DNA of 19,356 nucleotides from Powellomyces hirtus. Its lineage: Eukaryota > Chytridiomycota > Chytridiomycetes > Spizellomycetales > Powellomycetaceae. Positions within the stretch are counted from its first letter, which is position 1. Each line of letters opens with the position of its first letter. The translations under genes and the position numbers were made by a program. The stretch covers positions 1 through 19,356 of the forward strand of contig JAHLKG010000054.1 of NCBI GenBank assembly GCA_025526995.1. The letters are read 5' to 3'. Below are positions 1 through 8,186 of the stretch, one piece after another. Under the pieces are notes generated by a model, which made no database searches, had not been told where the DNA came from, and worked only from the letters and a program-made list of their open reading frames with translations.

Positions 1-452
1 TCGACCTGATAAGGTCATAGACCGACCCGAGAAAATACTGACATGAGTAACGAGAAATGTGGTCAAAATCCACATGGCCGAAAGTTGCAGGTTTTCAGCG
101 TAAGGCTCAGGTACGTAAGAGTTAATTGGTGTCTAACCCTTAATTGGGGATGGCGACGCCCGTCGGTACGGCGGGTTCGGTCGGGCCCCTACGCCCGGCA
201 CAACAGGAAATAACATAACCATACTGATAACCGACGCTGGTCAACAGGCATTTAATGTGCTAAGGCCTGCGGATAACCATTTAGAAGGAACTCGGCAAAA
301 TTGATGGTCGACTGTGACCTCGAACTCAGGACTTAGCAAACTTCATAAGGAAGTATTAGGTCCGTCATCTGTCCGGTGCTAGTAAGTGAAAGCTGCGATC
401 TACACTCCCATGTGGATTGCGACATAAGCTCTAGTATACGATGGCTGTAACT

Positions 453-1064
453 TAGAATATATTGTTAATTTAATTGGCAGCTGAGTAGCTAGTATGAGCG
501 GGTTAGTTGGAAAGTAGTGGAAAATTTAAAGTTTGGTGATACCAAGGTCACAAAAACTAAAGATTGCAAAGGTCTAAGAGATTTAGGCCACAGCTTGAAC
601 CCGACTTCCGTCGGGGCTGGGGTCGTGTGGGGCTTATGGTAACAAAAGACCATTTAACTCCCTCTGGACGAGCTAGATGCATATTGCTTAAAGATCGCAT
701 GAACACTAACCGCGACTGTTCTTAGCCCGAGAACAAAACAATGATAGTAAATTAAATTAATGTTAGGGTTACAGTATAAAAACTTGGCTGTATGCTGGAA
801 TATCCTTAGAGCTCCGGGTGCTAGCTCACACTTCATACTCGTGAGCAGAAACAATTCCGGAGATTGGACAATCAGCAGGAAACCAAAGCCGGCGTCAGTA
901 AGAATCTATAATCCTTGCTGTAAAGTGCTGGTAAGTAGGCTCCTCAGAGACTGGATACCGAAAGTATCCCCCGGTACCGACTGGGACACGCCAAGCATCT
1001 TACCAGAAATTCCGATGGTAAGTAAAGATATAGTCCACCGCCCAAGAAATTGGTGCGATAACTG
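453..1064 (+). mobile_element. Group I intron in rnl at about L1915
   Basis: Splits the helix 69 loop between GGCTGTAACT and CTAACAGTCC. The intron ends in G, as group I introns do, and the rejoined exons follow E. coli 1910-1925. Core elements are visible in order: P-like ATGCTGGAATATCC (about 793), Q-like GACAATCAGCAGGAAACC (about 868), R-like GGCTCCTCAGAGACTGG (about 939) and S-like AAAGATATAGTCC (1024-1036). GGTTA near 504 can pair with the 5' exon end as an internal guide. No intact ORF; it holds a homing endonuclease relic and a GC-rich hairpin at about 597-630. Core elements are shared with the L1943 intron and the relic at 14240-14760. Confidence 0.85.
636..755 (+). pseudogene. Relic of a LAGLIDADG homing endonuclease (C-terminal piece)
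   Basis: Read from 636 with TAG as Leu, the frame gives MVTKDHLTPSGRARC, then ILLKDRMNTNR, ending at TAA 753-755. This aligns with the C-terminal part of the complete endonuclease in the next intron (MVSKKQHLTPEGLEEI, then VIKAGMNNAR): the pattern K-x-HLTP-x-G followed by K-x-x-MN-x-x-R is shared. The catalytic LAGLIDADG motif and the DNA-binding core are missing. A GC-rich hairpin with CCGACTTCCGTCGG stands directly upstream, so loss of the N-terminal part may be linked to insertion or recombination there. The homology is short but ordered and in one frame. It cannot encode an active enzyme. Confidence 0.65.
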
Positions 1065-1092
1065 CTAACAGTCCTAAGGTAGCGAAGCTCCT

Positions 1093-2025
1093 CCAAAGTC
1101 GGGGACTTTATAAATTTTTTAGGTTTTGTATGTGCTAGTCAATGTGCTCTGTTTAAAGTAAACCTCAAATAAAAGATAAATTAATAATTTGAAGGAATCA
1201 AAAAAAAGTAAAAAATGAACATGAATTATTTCTAGGTTATGGATATGTTAGTTAACAACCCAACGTGGTTGTCTGGTTAGATAGATGGGGAAGGCAGTTT
1301 TCAAGTAGGTGTAAATAAAAGAGTAAGTAGTGCAGGTAGAGAATATTATGTGGTAACTACCACATTTTATTTGGGTTTGCATACCATGGACCATTATGTT
1401 TTGGAGGCCGTTCGTGACTACTTGCACTGTGGGCATATTTATCAGAAAGGTCCTGCTTTCTGTTCTTTTGAGATTAAAGCTAAAGGCGATTTGAGTTCTT
1501 ATCTTTTTCCTCATTTAGACAAATATCCTTAGTGTGGTTCGAAACGCCTAGATTATTTAGATTTTAGAAATGTTGCAGATATGGTTAGTAAAAAACAACA
1601 TTTGACTCCGGAGGGTTTAGAAGAAATAAGAGTAATTAAAGCCGGAATGAACAATGCTAGAAGAAAAAACTTCATGAGCTGCGTTCAGAAAGGATTGATT
1701 TAATTTCCCTTTAAGTTTATATAGCAAATCTTTCTATATGCTGGAACACCCTTAGAGCCTTGTACGCTAACCTGCACTCCGAACGCAAGCAGGTAGAGAC
1801 AGTTACAAGGATTGGGCAATCAGCAGGAAACCAAAGTCGGCAGCAACCGAGTGGTGGAGCCCTTGGCTTCGGTACGTTTGCCATCCCCGTGGTGGCTAGG
1901 GGTTGCAGGGTGCGGATTAGTAGGATCCTCAACGACTACACGAAAGAATTACTGGAAACGTTGGGCACGCTTCTTTCCGGTAATATGATATAGTCTGGCC
2001 GTATTCGAAAGAATATGGGTTAACG
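1093..2025 (+). mobile_element. Group I intron in rnl at about L1943, with homing endonuclease
   Basis: Exon 2 ends AAGCTCCT and exon 3 resumes CGGCACTTAATTGG; joined, they run without gaps along E. coli 1930-1968. The intron ends in G (2025). The catalytic core lies after the ORF: TATGCTGGAACACCC (about 1736), GGGCAATCAGCAGGAAACC (about 1814), GGATCCTCAACGACTACACG (about 1922) and ATGATATAGTCTGG (about 1985). The endonuclease gene sits in the 5' part, before the core. A GC-rich hairpin at about 1845-1910 extends a peripheral stem. Confidence 0.86.
1215..1703 (+). CDS. LAGLIDADG homing endonuclease, single-motif type (UAG read as Leu)
   Basis: Intron-encoded DNA endonuclease, 162 residues, which would cut the intronless rnl allele and so spread its host intron. 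It reads open from ATG 1215 to TAA 1701-1703 only if TAG is Leu. Three TAG codons are in frame: 1233, 1278 and 1530. The one at 1278 is the Leu of the catalytic motif, WLSG-[TAG]-IDGEGSF at about residues 18-29; the one at 1530 is in KYP-[TAG]-CGSKRLDYLDF. A C-terminal HLTPEGLEEI region follows. One LAGLIDADG motif and this length suggest a homodimer of the I-CreI type. The start is the first ATG after a TAA-containing stretch; a downstream ATG (1239) is possible. In the standard code the gene would seem broken. Confidence 0.87.
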
Positions 2026-2579
2026 CGGCACTTAATTGGTGTCCCGCATGAATGGTGAAACGAACTATCAACTGTCTCCTAAATGGACCGCGTGAAATTT
2101 TAATTCCAGTGCAGATACTGGTAACTCTCAACTAGACGAGAGGATCGAGAAGCTAAGTTTATAAATACAATGGAAACTATTGGAAACGTTATAGCTCGAT
2201 ATTGGACCCGCAAGGGGCCTAGGCAACTGCCGACAGTCGGGCAAAATGCTGGTACTGTAGGTGTAGGTTTTTCAGTCTGTAGTTGACCCGGCGGGGTTGG
2301 CTTATGGTTGAGCGAGCTCGACTTTGATGGAACTTTAAAAATGCCCTAGGAAGTCGGGTTCAATGGCTTTTGTAGAGAGTCGATACTCTGATTTATAACG
2401 GGCTTACACCCCAACCTATAGAGGTAATGGACCATTGGTTTAAAGTATTTTTTAAGGGACCGTCCAGATGTAGTAATGCAACTTAAATAATAAATAAAGT
2501 ATTCAACAATAACAACAAAAAATTCAAATTAAGCAGAGCTGTGAAAGCCGCTCTGATATTTTATAAAGAGTTTTCATAA

Positions 2580-2773
2580 ATGATAACTGGCATGCTTTTG
2601 AGTGACGCCCGCATGCAAATGAATGGGAAAAATGCTAGATTATTCTTTGTACTGATAATTTTACTAAAGAAGAAATCCTGTTGTAGATAGACATTATTTA
2701 TAGTACCTTAAACATTAAAGGTGAACTTTAAAGACATCATGAGTATTGGCGTATTAGATTTAGTAGAGCATAA
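2580..2773 (+). pseudogene. Collapsed LAGLIDADG endonuclease gene in the group II intron
   Basis: Two pieces of a two-motif LAGLIDADG protein abut in different frames. Frame 1 from 2580 gives ITGMLLSDARMQMNGKNARL, like the N-terminal motif region. A second frame from about 2654 gives CTDNFTKEEILLLIDIIYS then NIKGEL, like the stretch that normally follows the second motif; TAG 2684-2686 is one of its Leu. After TAA 2729 the same frame continues HHEYWRIRFSRA, like the C-terminal region, to TAA 2771. About 100 residues that should separate the pieces are missing. Internal deletion, frameshift and stops make it non-functional. Frames around it (2708-2953 on -) are shadows. Confidence 0.62.
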
Positions 2774-3413
2774 AGTGAAAAATAACGGAATTGGTGAAAG
2801 AATATATGCCAAAAAGTTATTAGTATAGAATTGTAATAAGAGATTAAAAAAATAACGTGACTCCAATAAAATTCCCTTGGATACCCTTTCCATGAGTTTA
2901 GAACAGCATAAATTCCGAGTAATTGGGTTTATGAAGACTGTTCGATAAGGCATAGATTTTATTTGTGCTTAACTAGTTATCAACGGGCAGCGTGAGCGAA
3001 TCTATGGTAGAAGCATCATTAGGAAAGCTAAGTCTTTCTGCAAGCAACAAGCTTGTGTTTTTGGAATAAACTTTTCGTCTTTATTCTGAGGGTAATAGAA
3101 GGCTGATGATGTATAGTAGGGCCCTAAAGATAACGTGAATGTGTATTTATAGAAACTTCGTAAGCCCAATGGTTTGTAATTGATGGATAAAATCCATTAA
3201 TAATGACTTACAGTCATCATTTATTACCGGACAAGTGGCAACATTTGTTATCGGCCAGTGGGTAAAGGATTGTCTAAAAAGCGAATGGTTTATTGTAATG
3301 ATAGACATAGGGTTATTTAACCTACACCGAAAGGTGGCCAACTTAGACTATAGGTGCTAAAGCCTTATAAGGAAAGGTAGATCCAATTTAAGGATCTTGT
3401 AAATTTAGTGCGT

Positions 3414-3486
3414 GAGCCGTATGTGATGAAAGTTGCTCGTACGGTTCTTACCGGGGCAAGGTTCGTGAGAACTTTCCTACCGGAAC
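3414..3486 (+). ncRNA. Group II intron domains V and VI
   Basis: Domain V, 3414-3447, is exactly 34 nt. It starts GAGCCGTATG with the catalytic AGC triad, has a GAAA tetraloop in GTGAT-GAAA-GTTGC, and closes CGTACGGTTC. Domain VI follows: outer ACCGG/CCGG, inner AAGGTTC-GTGA-GAACTT, and the bulged A in CCTACCGG seven bases before the 3' splice site. These are the active-site and lariat-forming parts of the ribozyme and look intact. Confidence 0.86.
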
Positions 3487-3748
3487 AGACCCTTTAAAGC
3501 TTTACTACTAGGAATTGTGACAATCGATTCTGAGGTAGTTTGTCTGGGGCGGAAGCCTACTAAATAGTAACGTAGGCCTACAAAGGTATGGATCTATATA
3601 AAGATCGAAATGTCGCAATGGATTAAACATACTTGACGGGGTGGTTCACAAACCTACCCGGGATCCAGTCCGCTCGCCGGGCTTGGTCGGTCATAGTGAT
3701 CCGGATGATTTAGTCATCCGCTCAAGGAATCAAAGTTACTTAAGGGAT

Positions 3749-4089
3749 AAATTTTGTCCCCCATCATCGTAAGGTGATGCGCAAAACTGGGTGAATTGCA
3801 AGAAAATCCGACTGTAAAACCAAGGATAACTTGCAGCGAAGCTGTTGTCGGCACATGATCACTTGGCCCCGTCCCGTCGATAGACGGGCTCAGGGGCGTC
3901 GGCTACGCCCGACAGTGATTTGGCAGCAGAACGTTCAACGACTAGACAGTGAGTTATGCCAACAATAATCTGTCCACGAGCGCCCAGCCCCTGAACCCGT
4001 CGTCTACGGGCTTTCAGGGTGATGACATAGTCTGAGCATGACGGTAACGTCATGAAGGTGGTATAAAGAGGCCATCGATAACACAACTG
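3749..4089 (+). mobile_element. Group I intron in rnl at L2449, no ORF
   Basis: Interrupts the peptidyl-transferase ring between GGGAT and AACAGGCTGG and ends in G. At 341 nt it is a compact ribozyme. Core: GGTGAATTGCAAGAAAAT (about 3790), GATAACTTGCAGCGAAGC (about 3825), GTTCAACGACTAGACAGTGA (about 3932) and GATGACATAGTCTGAGC (about 4020). It aligns nearly end to end with the L2504 intron (same blocks, same ending ATAACACAACTG versus ATAACATAACTG). GC-rich hairpins occupy its loops at about 3866-3914 and 3990-4020, the second where L2504 carries the endonuclease ORF. Confidence 0.87.
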
Positions 4090-4338
4090 AACAGGCTGGT
4101 CGTGGGTTGGAGTCCTTATCTTACCCGCGCTTCGGCACCTCGATGAATATAAACGTCCCCCCGCTTAGTAATAAGCGGTGTGGAATTGGGTGAATTGCAA
4201 GGAAATCTCCCTGAGATAATTTGCAGCGAAGCCTAGTGCGGTAGCTTGCTCTATGCATGTGCACTAGGAACGTTCAACGACTAATGAGTGAGTTTTACCG
4301 ACAATAATCTCGACACGAGCGCCCAACAACTTTTTTTT

Positions 4339-4632
4339 GTATTGGCGGGTTCTATTTTTAATAATTTCTTCTATTTGGTGTTTTCGGTTATTTTAGGTTA
4401 TTATTTAAAGTTTTTTTAGGGTGCTACCCTGGAGGTACATCAGTCCAGGGGACTTATTGGGATAATTAGGGGGGAGGTTCAAGGTACCTTCACGGAAATA
4501 ATACCCCCGTACGCACAGGCCCTCCTTGACGGGCTAGCAAACCCAACTCATGGTAAAATAATGAAGACGATAAGCCAAGTAGTTAGCAACTACACTGAAA
4601 AACATATTAATATTAAATGCTTTCTACACTAA
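4339..4632 (+). CDS. Unidentified intron reading frame with one membrane segment
   Basis: A frame open from 4288 to TAA 4630-4632 with TAG 4417 as Leu; the intron core ends near 4330, so coding would begin after that. No ATG occurs near its beginning, so a start cannot be chosen (GTA, ATT or similar would be needed). The protein begins with a hydrophobic stretch, about FNNFFYLVFSVILGYYLKFF, and continues LEVHQSRGLIGIIRGEV and TEIIPPYAQALLDGLANP. I do not recognise a family; it lacks the Lys/Arg-rich look of Rps3, which fungal rnl introns sometimes carry. It overlaps the next frame (4574 on), which could mean a frameshift within one longer protein. Real coding is plausible, not proven. Confidence 0.35.
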
Positions 4633-4918
4633 TAACTTCAGCGTATCTACCTTGATACCAACATCCACAGACTTAGTTCCGTACACGGCCCCGGCCGTGG
4701 AGCTAATTCCATATTCAGCCCAAATAACAGACGTGGTCCCCGTAGCCCTCCCTAAGGGCACTATTGCGTTTATTGGTGGGTTTTCAGGTTTAATTATTAG
4801 GCCTTTTAGATCCACAGCAGTTTTATAGAACATTCCCCTAGAGGAGGATGACATTAATTTAGCAATAGTTAGGGGTAACATAAACCCTAAAACAGGCAAA
4901 ATAGATTTTAGTTATAGA
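4574..4918 (+). other. Open frame fused in phase to the L2504 endonuclease
   Basis: Directly upstream of ATG 4919 and in the same phase, 115 codons run without TAA or TGA (TAG at 4580 and 4826). The translation is proline- and valine-rich with a hydrophobic patch (GTIAFIGGFSGLIIRPF) and ends with the polar GNINPKTGKIDFSY before the endonuclease Met. It has no ATG. It may be the C-terminal half of the protein begun in the preceding frame, joined by a frameshift between 4574 and 4629, or an N-terminal extension of the endonuclease. No family recognised. Confidence 0.4.
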
Positions 4919-5581
4919 ATGGGGTTACACCAAACCTCTAAGTATTGGAAACAACATAGAGAAAATCTGCCTAAAGAGTTCCCTGTTGAATTAGGAGAAA
5001 TTATAGTAGGGATTATGCTGGGTGATGCAACAATGTATAAAAAACCTGGTGGCAATGCATTCCTAAAAATAGAACAAGGCTGGAAACACAAAGAATATGT
5101 CGACCATCTTTTCTCCTTATTCCAAGATTGGGTCTTTAGAGTTGAGCCTTATGCTCGCTCTGACCGCGGAGTAAGAGAAGGTTAGGTTAAAAGTTATAGT
5201 TTTAAAACTATGGCTTGTGAGGCCACTAATCCATTTTATTATCTGTTTACTCCAGAGGGCAAAAAAATAATTGTCGAGGGGGTAGTCAGAGACCGCTTAA
5301 CCGCCCGCGGGTTAGCTTACTGGATTATGGACGACGGATCATTAGAGTCTGGGCGCGCCACCGTCTAGCACACAGAAAGCTTTAGTGATTCTGAAATAGA
5401 CATATTAGTGGCGGAGCTGGGTTCTAAATTCGGTCTTGAAGCAAAAAGAGTTAGACACGTTAACGGAAAAGGGAGTGTCTACTCAATAATAAGATTTACT
5501 GCAGCTTCTTCTAGAGACCTAAGAAACCTGGTTTGGCCTTATATGTTGCCAATGTTTCAATACAAATAGCCAAAAGTCTGA
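4919..5581 (+). CDS. LAGLIDADG homing endonuclease, two-motif type (UAG read as Leu)
   Basis: Endonuclease that would cut the intronless L2504 site. Starting from ATG 4919 it is 220 residues to TGA 5579-5581, with TAG at 5183, 5366 and 5567 read as Leu. Motif 1: [17 protein letters not shown] (about residues 27-43). Motif 2: [14 protein letters not shown] (about 132-145). Family landmarks follow: [TAG][27 protein letters not shown] and the C-terminal [10 protein letters not shown][TAG], where leucine is usual. The frame stays open upstream to 4574 without TAA or TGA, so the true start may lie earlier or the enzyme may be fused to the preceding sequence; no in-frame ATG exists there. In the standard code only an 88-residue N-terminal piece would be called. 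Confidence 0.88.
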
Positions 5582-5935
5582 TAAGACAAAAAGTTGATGA
5601 CATAGTCTGAGCAATGTGGCGACACATTGAAGGGGGGTTTAAGTGACCCTCCGATAACATAACTGGTCGGCTCTTCTCTTCCTGGTGTTGTAAGTGATAC
5701 CAAGGGTGTGGCTGTTCTCCACATAAAGAGGAACGTGAGCTGGGTTCAGATCGCCGTGAGGCAGATCGGATTCTATCTATTGAGAGAGAAGTAGAATAAA
5801 GATACTCGCCCCTAGTACGAGAGGACTGGGTTGAGAGAACCAATGGTGAGGGGATATTAGATCCCGAAGCTACGTTCTTTAAAGATAACTCCTGAAACCA
5901 TCTTAAGGAAGAAACATCATCTGATATTATGATCT

Positions 5936-7386
5936 ACTAATTAATGACACTGGGATAACCCCAGTTGTATTGGGTCATCATCCCACATTCACTTTGACGC
6001 TACCTCCCTATACCAATTGTCCTCCCTGTCTGGGTGCCGGTTGTCATAACACCGACCTGGTCTGTATGGACCACAAAACCTATACGTGGCTAAACCACCC
6101 TGGGGTGGTGACCATTATCACTGTTTTGTAATGTGTTGTCTGTTGACTTTGAATATCAAGATAAAGTCAATGAGGAGCTTTGTGTCGGTGGCCGCCTCGG
6201 GCGGTTCAACACCGACGTGGTTGAGTGGCAACCACAAAAGGTTCGATAAAGACGCTTTATATCCAACCATGGGTTGGATTGGAGGCTACACTCTATTGAT
6301 CAAAGGTTTTACCGTAGATGCGTATCTCAAGCTCGTGGCCCCGAGCGTTATATTATGGTTGGAGCAAAGCGTCAACGCTTGGTCTGATAGACCGATCAAA
6401 GAGAGGGCTAGTAAGCCGTTGGAAGGACGGCTGAACAAGACGCATATACCCGACTGGGGCCGTCCCGTCGGGGGCCCCTGGGAAGGGTTCTATTCCGAAC
6501 GTAGGTGAGGTTATAAAATCGATCGACCTGTTGGGGAGATGCTTGTTTCTCTTGGTCTGGTGGACCGATATAAGGAGGTCCATGAAGGTGTGGGCCCGAC
6601 GGCAGTCGGGTGATGGTCCACAGACCCACACGCCTGATAAAGACGCACTGTACTGGGGCCTGAAGGCCCCGCCGGCTCCGACCGGCAGCGAGGGATCGAG
6701 CCCATATTAAATGGTTTGAGCAAAGCGATAACGCCCTTGTGGTCGTTGACTTTGAGTAGAACGTAAAGGCATGAGAGCCATCTTGAGATGATTCGAAAAG
6801 ACCGCTCTGTGTTGGGTCAGGGGGCCCTGAGCCCGGCTGCCGCCGGGCCGGCCCCTGTCGGGTTCGTGAAACGTATGACACCTTTGATCGAAAGGAATTT
6901 GACAACTCTAAAGTTGTCGAGGTCTTGGTGACCTCAATGACTGTAGATGCTGGTCTGGTGTGGTCACAAAGACCACGTCATCTTTAGGATGATAGCTGTG
7001 TCGGCTGTAACGCCTACGTGGTTAAGTGGCAACACCAACAGGTTGGATAAGACCGCTGTGATAGCGACATAAGGAGCGTCATATAATATTGGTTGAGCCT
7101 GGGGCGAAACGCTGTTATCGGAAGACTATTTCTAGGCTGTAGATGGATGTGATGTATAGGGAACCACCAACAATACTGGAACCACACTAAATTAATGGTG
7201 GCACGTTGTCAAACGTGATCATGAAATCCCCGACATAAGTCGGGTGATGGTCCACAGACCCAACGCCTGGTAGAAACGAAAGGATTGAGTGAATACGCGT
7301 CTTATCAGTCATCCTGAACCCGACCCCAGTCGGGCCTTCCTGCCTTATCACAACAAGTTGCTCAAGTAAACGGCTAGTGCCGTGGG
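5936..7386 (+). repeat. Gene-free region of diverged repeats and hairpins
   Basis: No supportable gene. Repeated blocks recur in diverged form: ACGTGGTTGAGTGGCAAC at 6215 and its relative at 7016; a 25-nt exact match at 6604-6628 and 7238-7262 containing GATGGTCCACAGACCC; and three versions of GGTT-GAGCAAAGCG-AACGC at about 6358, 6713 and 7089. Between them lie many perfect hairpins, for example GTGGTTgagtggcAACCAC (from 6217) and TCCAACCATGGGTTGGA (6262), plus GC-rich ones of the CCCGACGGCAGTCGGG type. Arg/Pro-rich open frames here, such as 6408-6905 on -, are read across the palindromes and are not genes. Confidence 0.5.
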
Positions 7387-7387
7387 C

Positions 7388-7440
7388 CCTTGCCTAGCCA
7401 GGCAAGGCCTGACTTGGCTGGCAAGGATGCTTGCCATCCT
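7388..7440 (+). repeat. GC-rich double-hairpin element, copy 1
   Basis: CCTTGCCTAGCCAGGCAAGG followed by CTTGGCTGGCAAGGATGCTT then GCCATCCT. It can fold as a hairpin GGCAAG-GATG-CTTGCC beside a second stem of TAGCC/GGCT type. Copies or close variants occur at 7589, 8187, 14423, 14868, 15817 and 17183, in both orientations. This resembles the double-hairpin elements known from chytrid and blastoclad mitochondria. Confidence 0.65.
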
Positions 7441-7700
7441 ACGGTACCCCGTCGTGGGCCCGCTGCCGGGCGGGGTCTGTGGACCATCGCCGGCGGGCCC
7501 TTGAACCCGTCTTACGACGGGCGGCCCCAGGGGCGCTTAGCCCCTTGCCAGCCAAGCCAGCGACCGTGCAGTCACGGTTGCCTCGGGTCCTAGCCAGACA
7601 AGCTGTATTGGCTGGCAAGGATGCTTGCCATCCTAGACCCGGGCTCGTCTGGCTACGACGGGCCATTCCATTTCACTGGCCCTTCCCCGAGTCGGGTCAT
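7441..7700 (+). repeat. GC-rich palindrome cluster with element copy 2 (7589-7638)
   Basis: About 250 bp of back-to-back GC-rich hairpins: GACCGTGCAGTCACGGTTG, GAACCCGTCTTACGACGGGC, then a variant of the TAGCCAGACAAG...GGCTGGCAAGGATGC element at 7589-7638. ORFs seen in all frames here are consequences of the high GC content. Confidence 0.5.
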
Positions 7701-7720
7701 AGCATCTCCATTACATTCCG

Positions 7721-8186
7721 ATCAGAATGATTATTCATTACACTCATTTCGATCTAGGATCTCATTCACTCCATTCATGGCATCTACATGATAAATCATT
7801 ACGATCAAAACATCTCCCATAGGTCGATCAACTATTAATAATGCATGTTACTGCCCTAACATCACAACATAGGTATTGCCCTACCTATAATCGTTCCACT
7901 AATCGTTACACAACATTCCTTAAAGTCATTACATTCCTTCTAGTCATTATGTTTCACTAATCGTTGCACTTCATTCATTTTATTCATTACGTTACACTAC
8001 TCGTTCCACTCTATCGGGTTACACCCTCACCAATAGTTTCATTATGCTCCACTACATTTCTTTTGGGGTCATAAAGACCCCGACACCTTTAGGGTGTCAG
8101 TCATTACATTCATAATAGCATCTTCATTTCATTACGATACAGGCATTTCCTTACAGTCAATCACTATATTAATGGCATCATTACAG
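7721..8186 (+). repeat. AT-rich spacer array with CATTAC/CATTCAT/CGTTCC motifs and hairpins
   Basis: No gene. Short variants of CATTAC, CATTCATT, CGTTAC and CGTTCCACT recur every 10-40 bases and separate small perfect hairpins: ATAGGTA-ttgccc-TACCTAT (7870), GGGGTC-ATAAA-GACCCC (8065-8081) abutting GACACC-TTTA-GGGTGTC (8082-8098). The same spacers continue at 8490-8560 around an 18-bp perfect palindrome at 8511-8528. Confidence 0.45.

Larger units (their letters stand above)
2142..3486 (+). mobile_element. Group II intron in rnl at about L2059
   Basis: Sits in the domain V loop near E. coli 2058-2060, between ACTAGACGAGA and AGACCCTTTAAAGC. The 3' end is well supported: a 34-nt domain V (3414-3447), then domain VI (about 3452-3485) with the candidate branch-point A seven bases before the splice site, and an AC terminus. 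The 5' boundary is less certain: the predicted first bases GGATCG do not match the usual GUGYG. No reverse transcriptase or maturase was found; instead there is a wrecked LAGLIDADG frame. Group II introns with LAGLIDADG rather than RT genes are known from fungal mitochondrial rRNA genes. Splicing would have to rely on host factors. Confidence 0.8.
4145..5665 (+). mobile_element. Group I intron in rnl at L2504, with homing endonuclease
   Basis: Inserted between CACCTCGAT and GTCGGCTC, at the conserved A2503-U2504 site of the peptidyl-transferase centre; it ends in G at 5665. The core is split: GGTGAATTGCAAGGAAAT (about 4190), AATTTGCAGCGAAGCC (about 4218), GTTCAACGACTAATGAGTGA (about 4272) lie before the ORF and GATGACATAGTCTGAGC (about 5597) after it. 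Between 4330 and 5581 it carries about 1.25 kb of coding-like sequence: an unidentified frame and then a complete LAGLIDADG endonuclease. It is the sister of the L2449 intron. Confidence 0.88.
1..5935 (+). rRNA. rnl: Large subunit ribosomal RNA (mitochondrial), 3' part, six exons
   Basis: Exons as read by alignment to E. coli 23S: 1-452, 1065-1092, 2026-2141, 3487-3748, 4090-4144 and 5666 to about 5935. The first base matches about E. coli 1330, so the 5' half lies outside the window. Landmarks seen: the helix 69 sequence GTCCTAAGGTAGCGAA (from 1071), GTCATAGTGATCCGG (about 3690), peptidyl-transferase pieces GGGAT/AACAGGCTGG (split by an intron) and CACCTCGAT/GTCGGCTC (split again), and the sarcin-ricin loop CTAGTACGAGAGGAC (about 5812). 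Variable helices are shortened, and the L1 stalk (helices 76-79) is reduced to about 25 nt near 3511-3533. Position 2058 is G and 2057 is A. The 3' end is placed by the last match and is approximate. Confidence 0.93.

Noticed and set aside
4624..4899. 91-codon frame on the - strand
   Set aside because: Antisense to the open frame that continues in phase into the endonuclease; no family match and the + reading is better supported.
5511..5843. 110-codon frame on the - strand
   Set aside because: Overlaps the endonuclease 3' end, the intron core and conserved rnl exon 6 on the opposite strand.
6408..6905. 165-codon frame on - and the 140-codon frame on + (6086-6508)
   Set aside because: Both run through GC-rich palindromes, are Arg/Pro/Ser-rich and match no family; consistent with chance frames in GC-rich hairpins.
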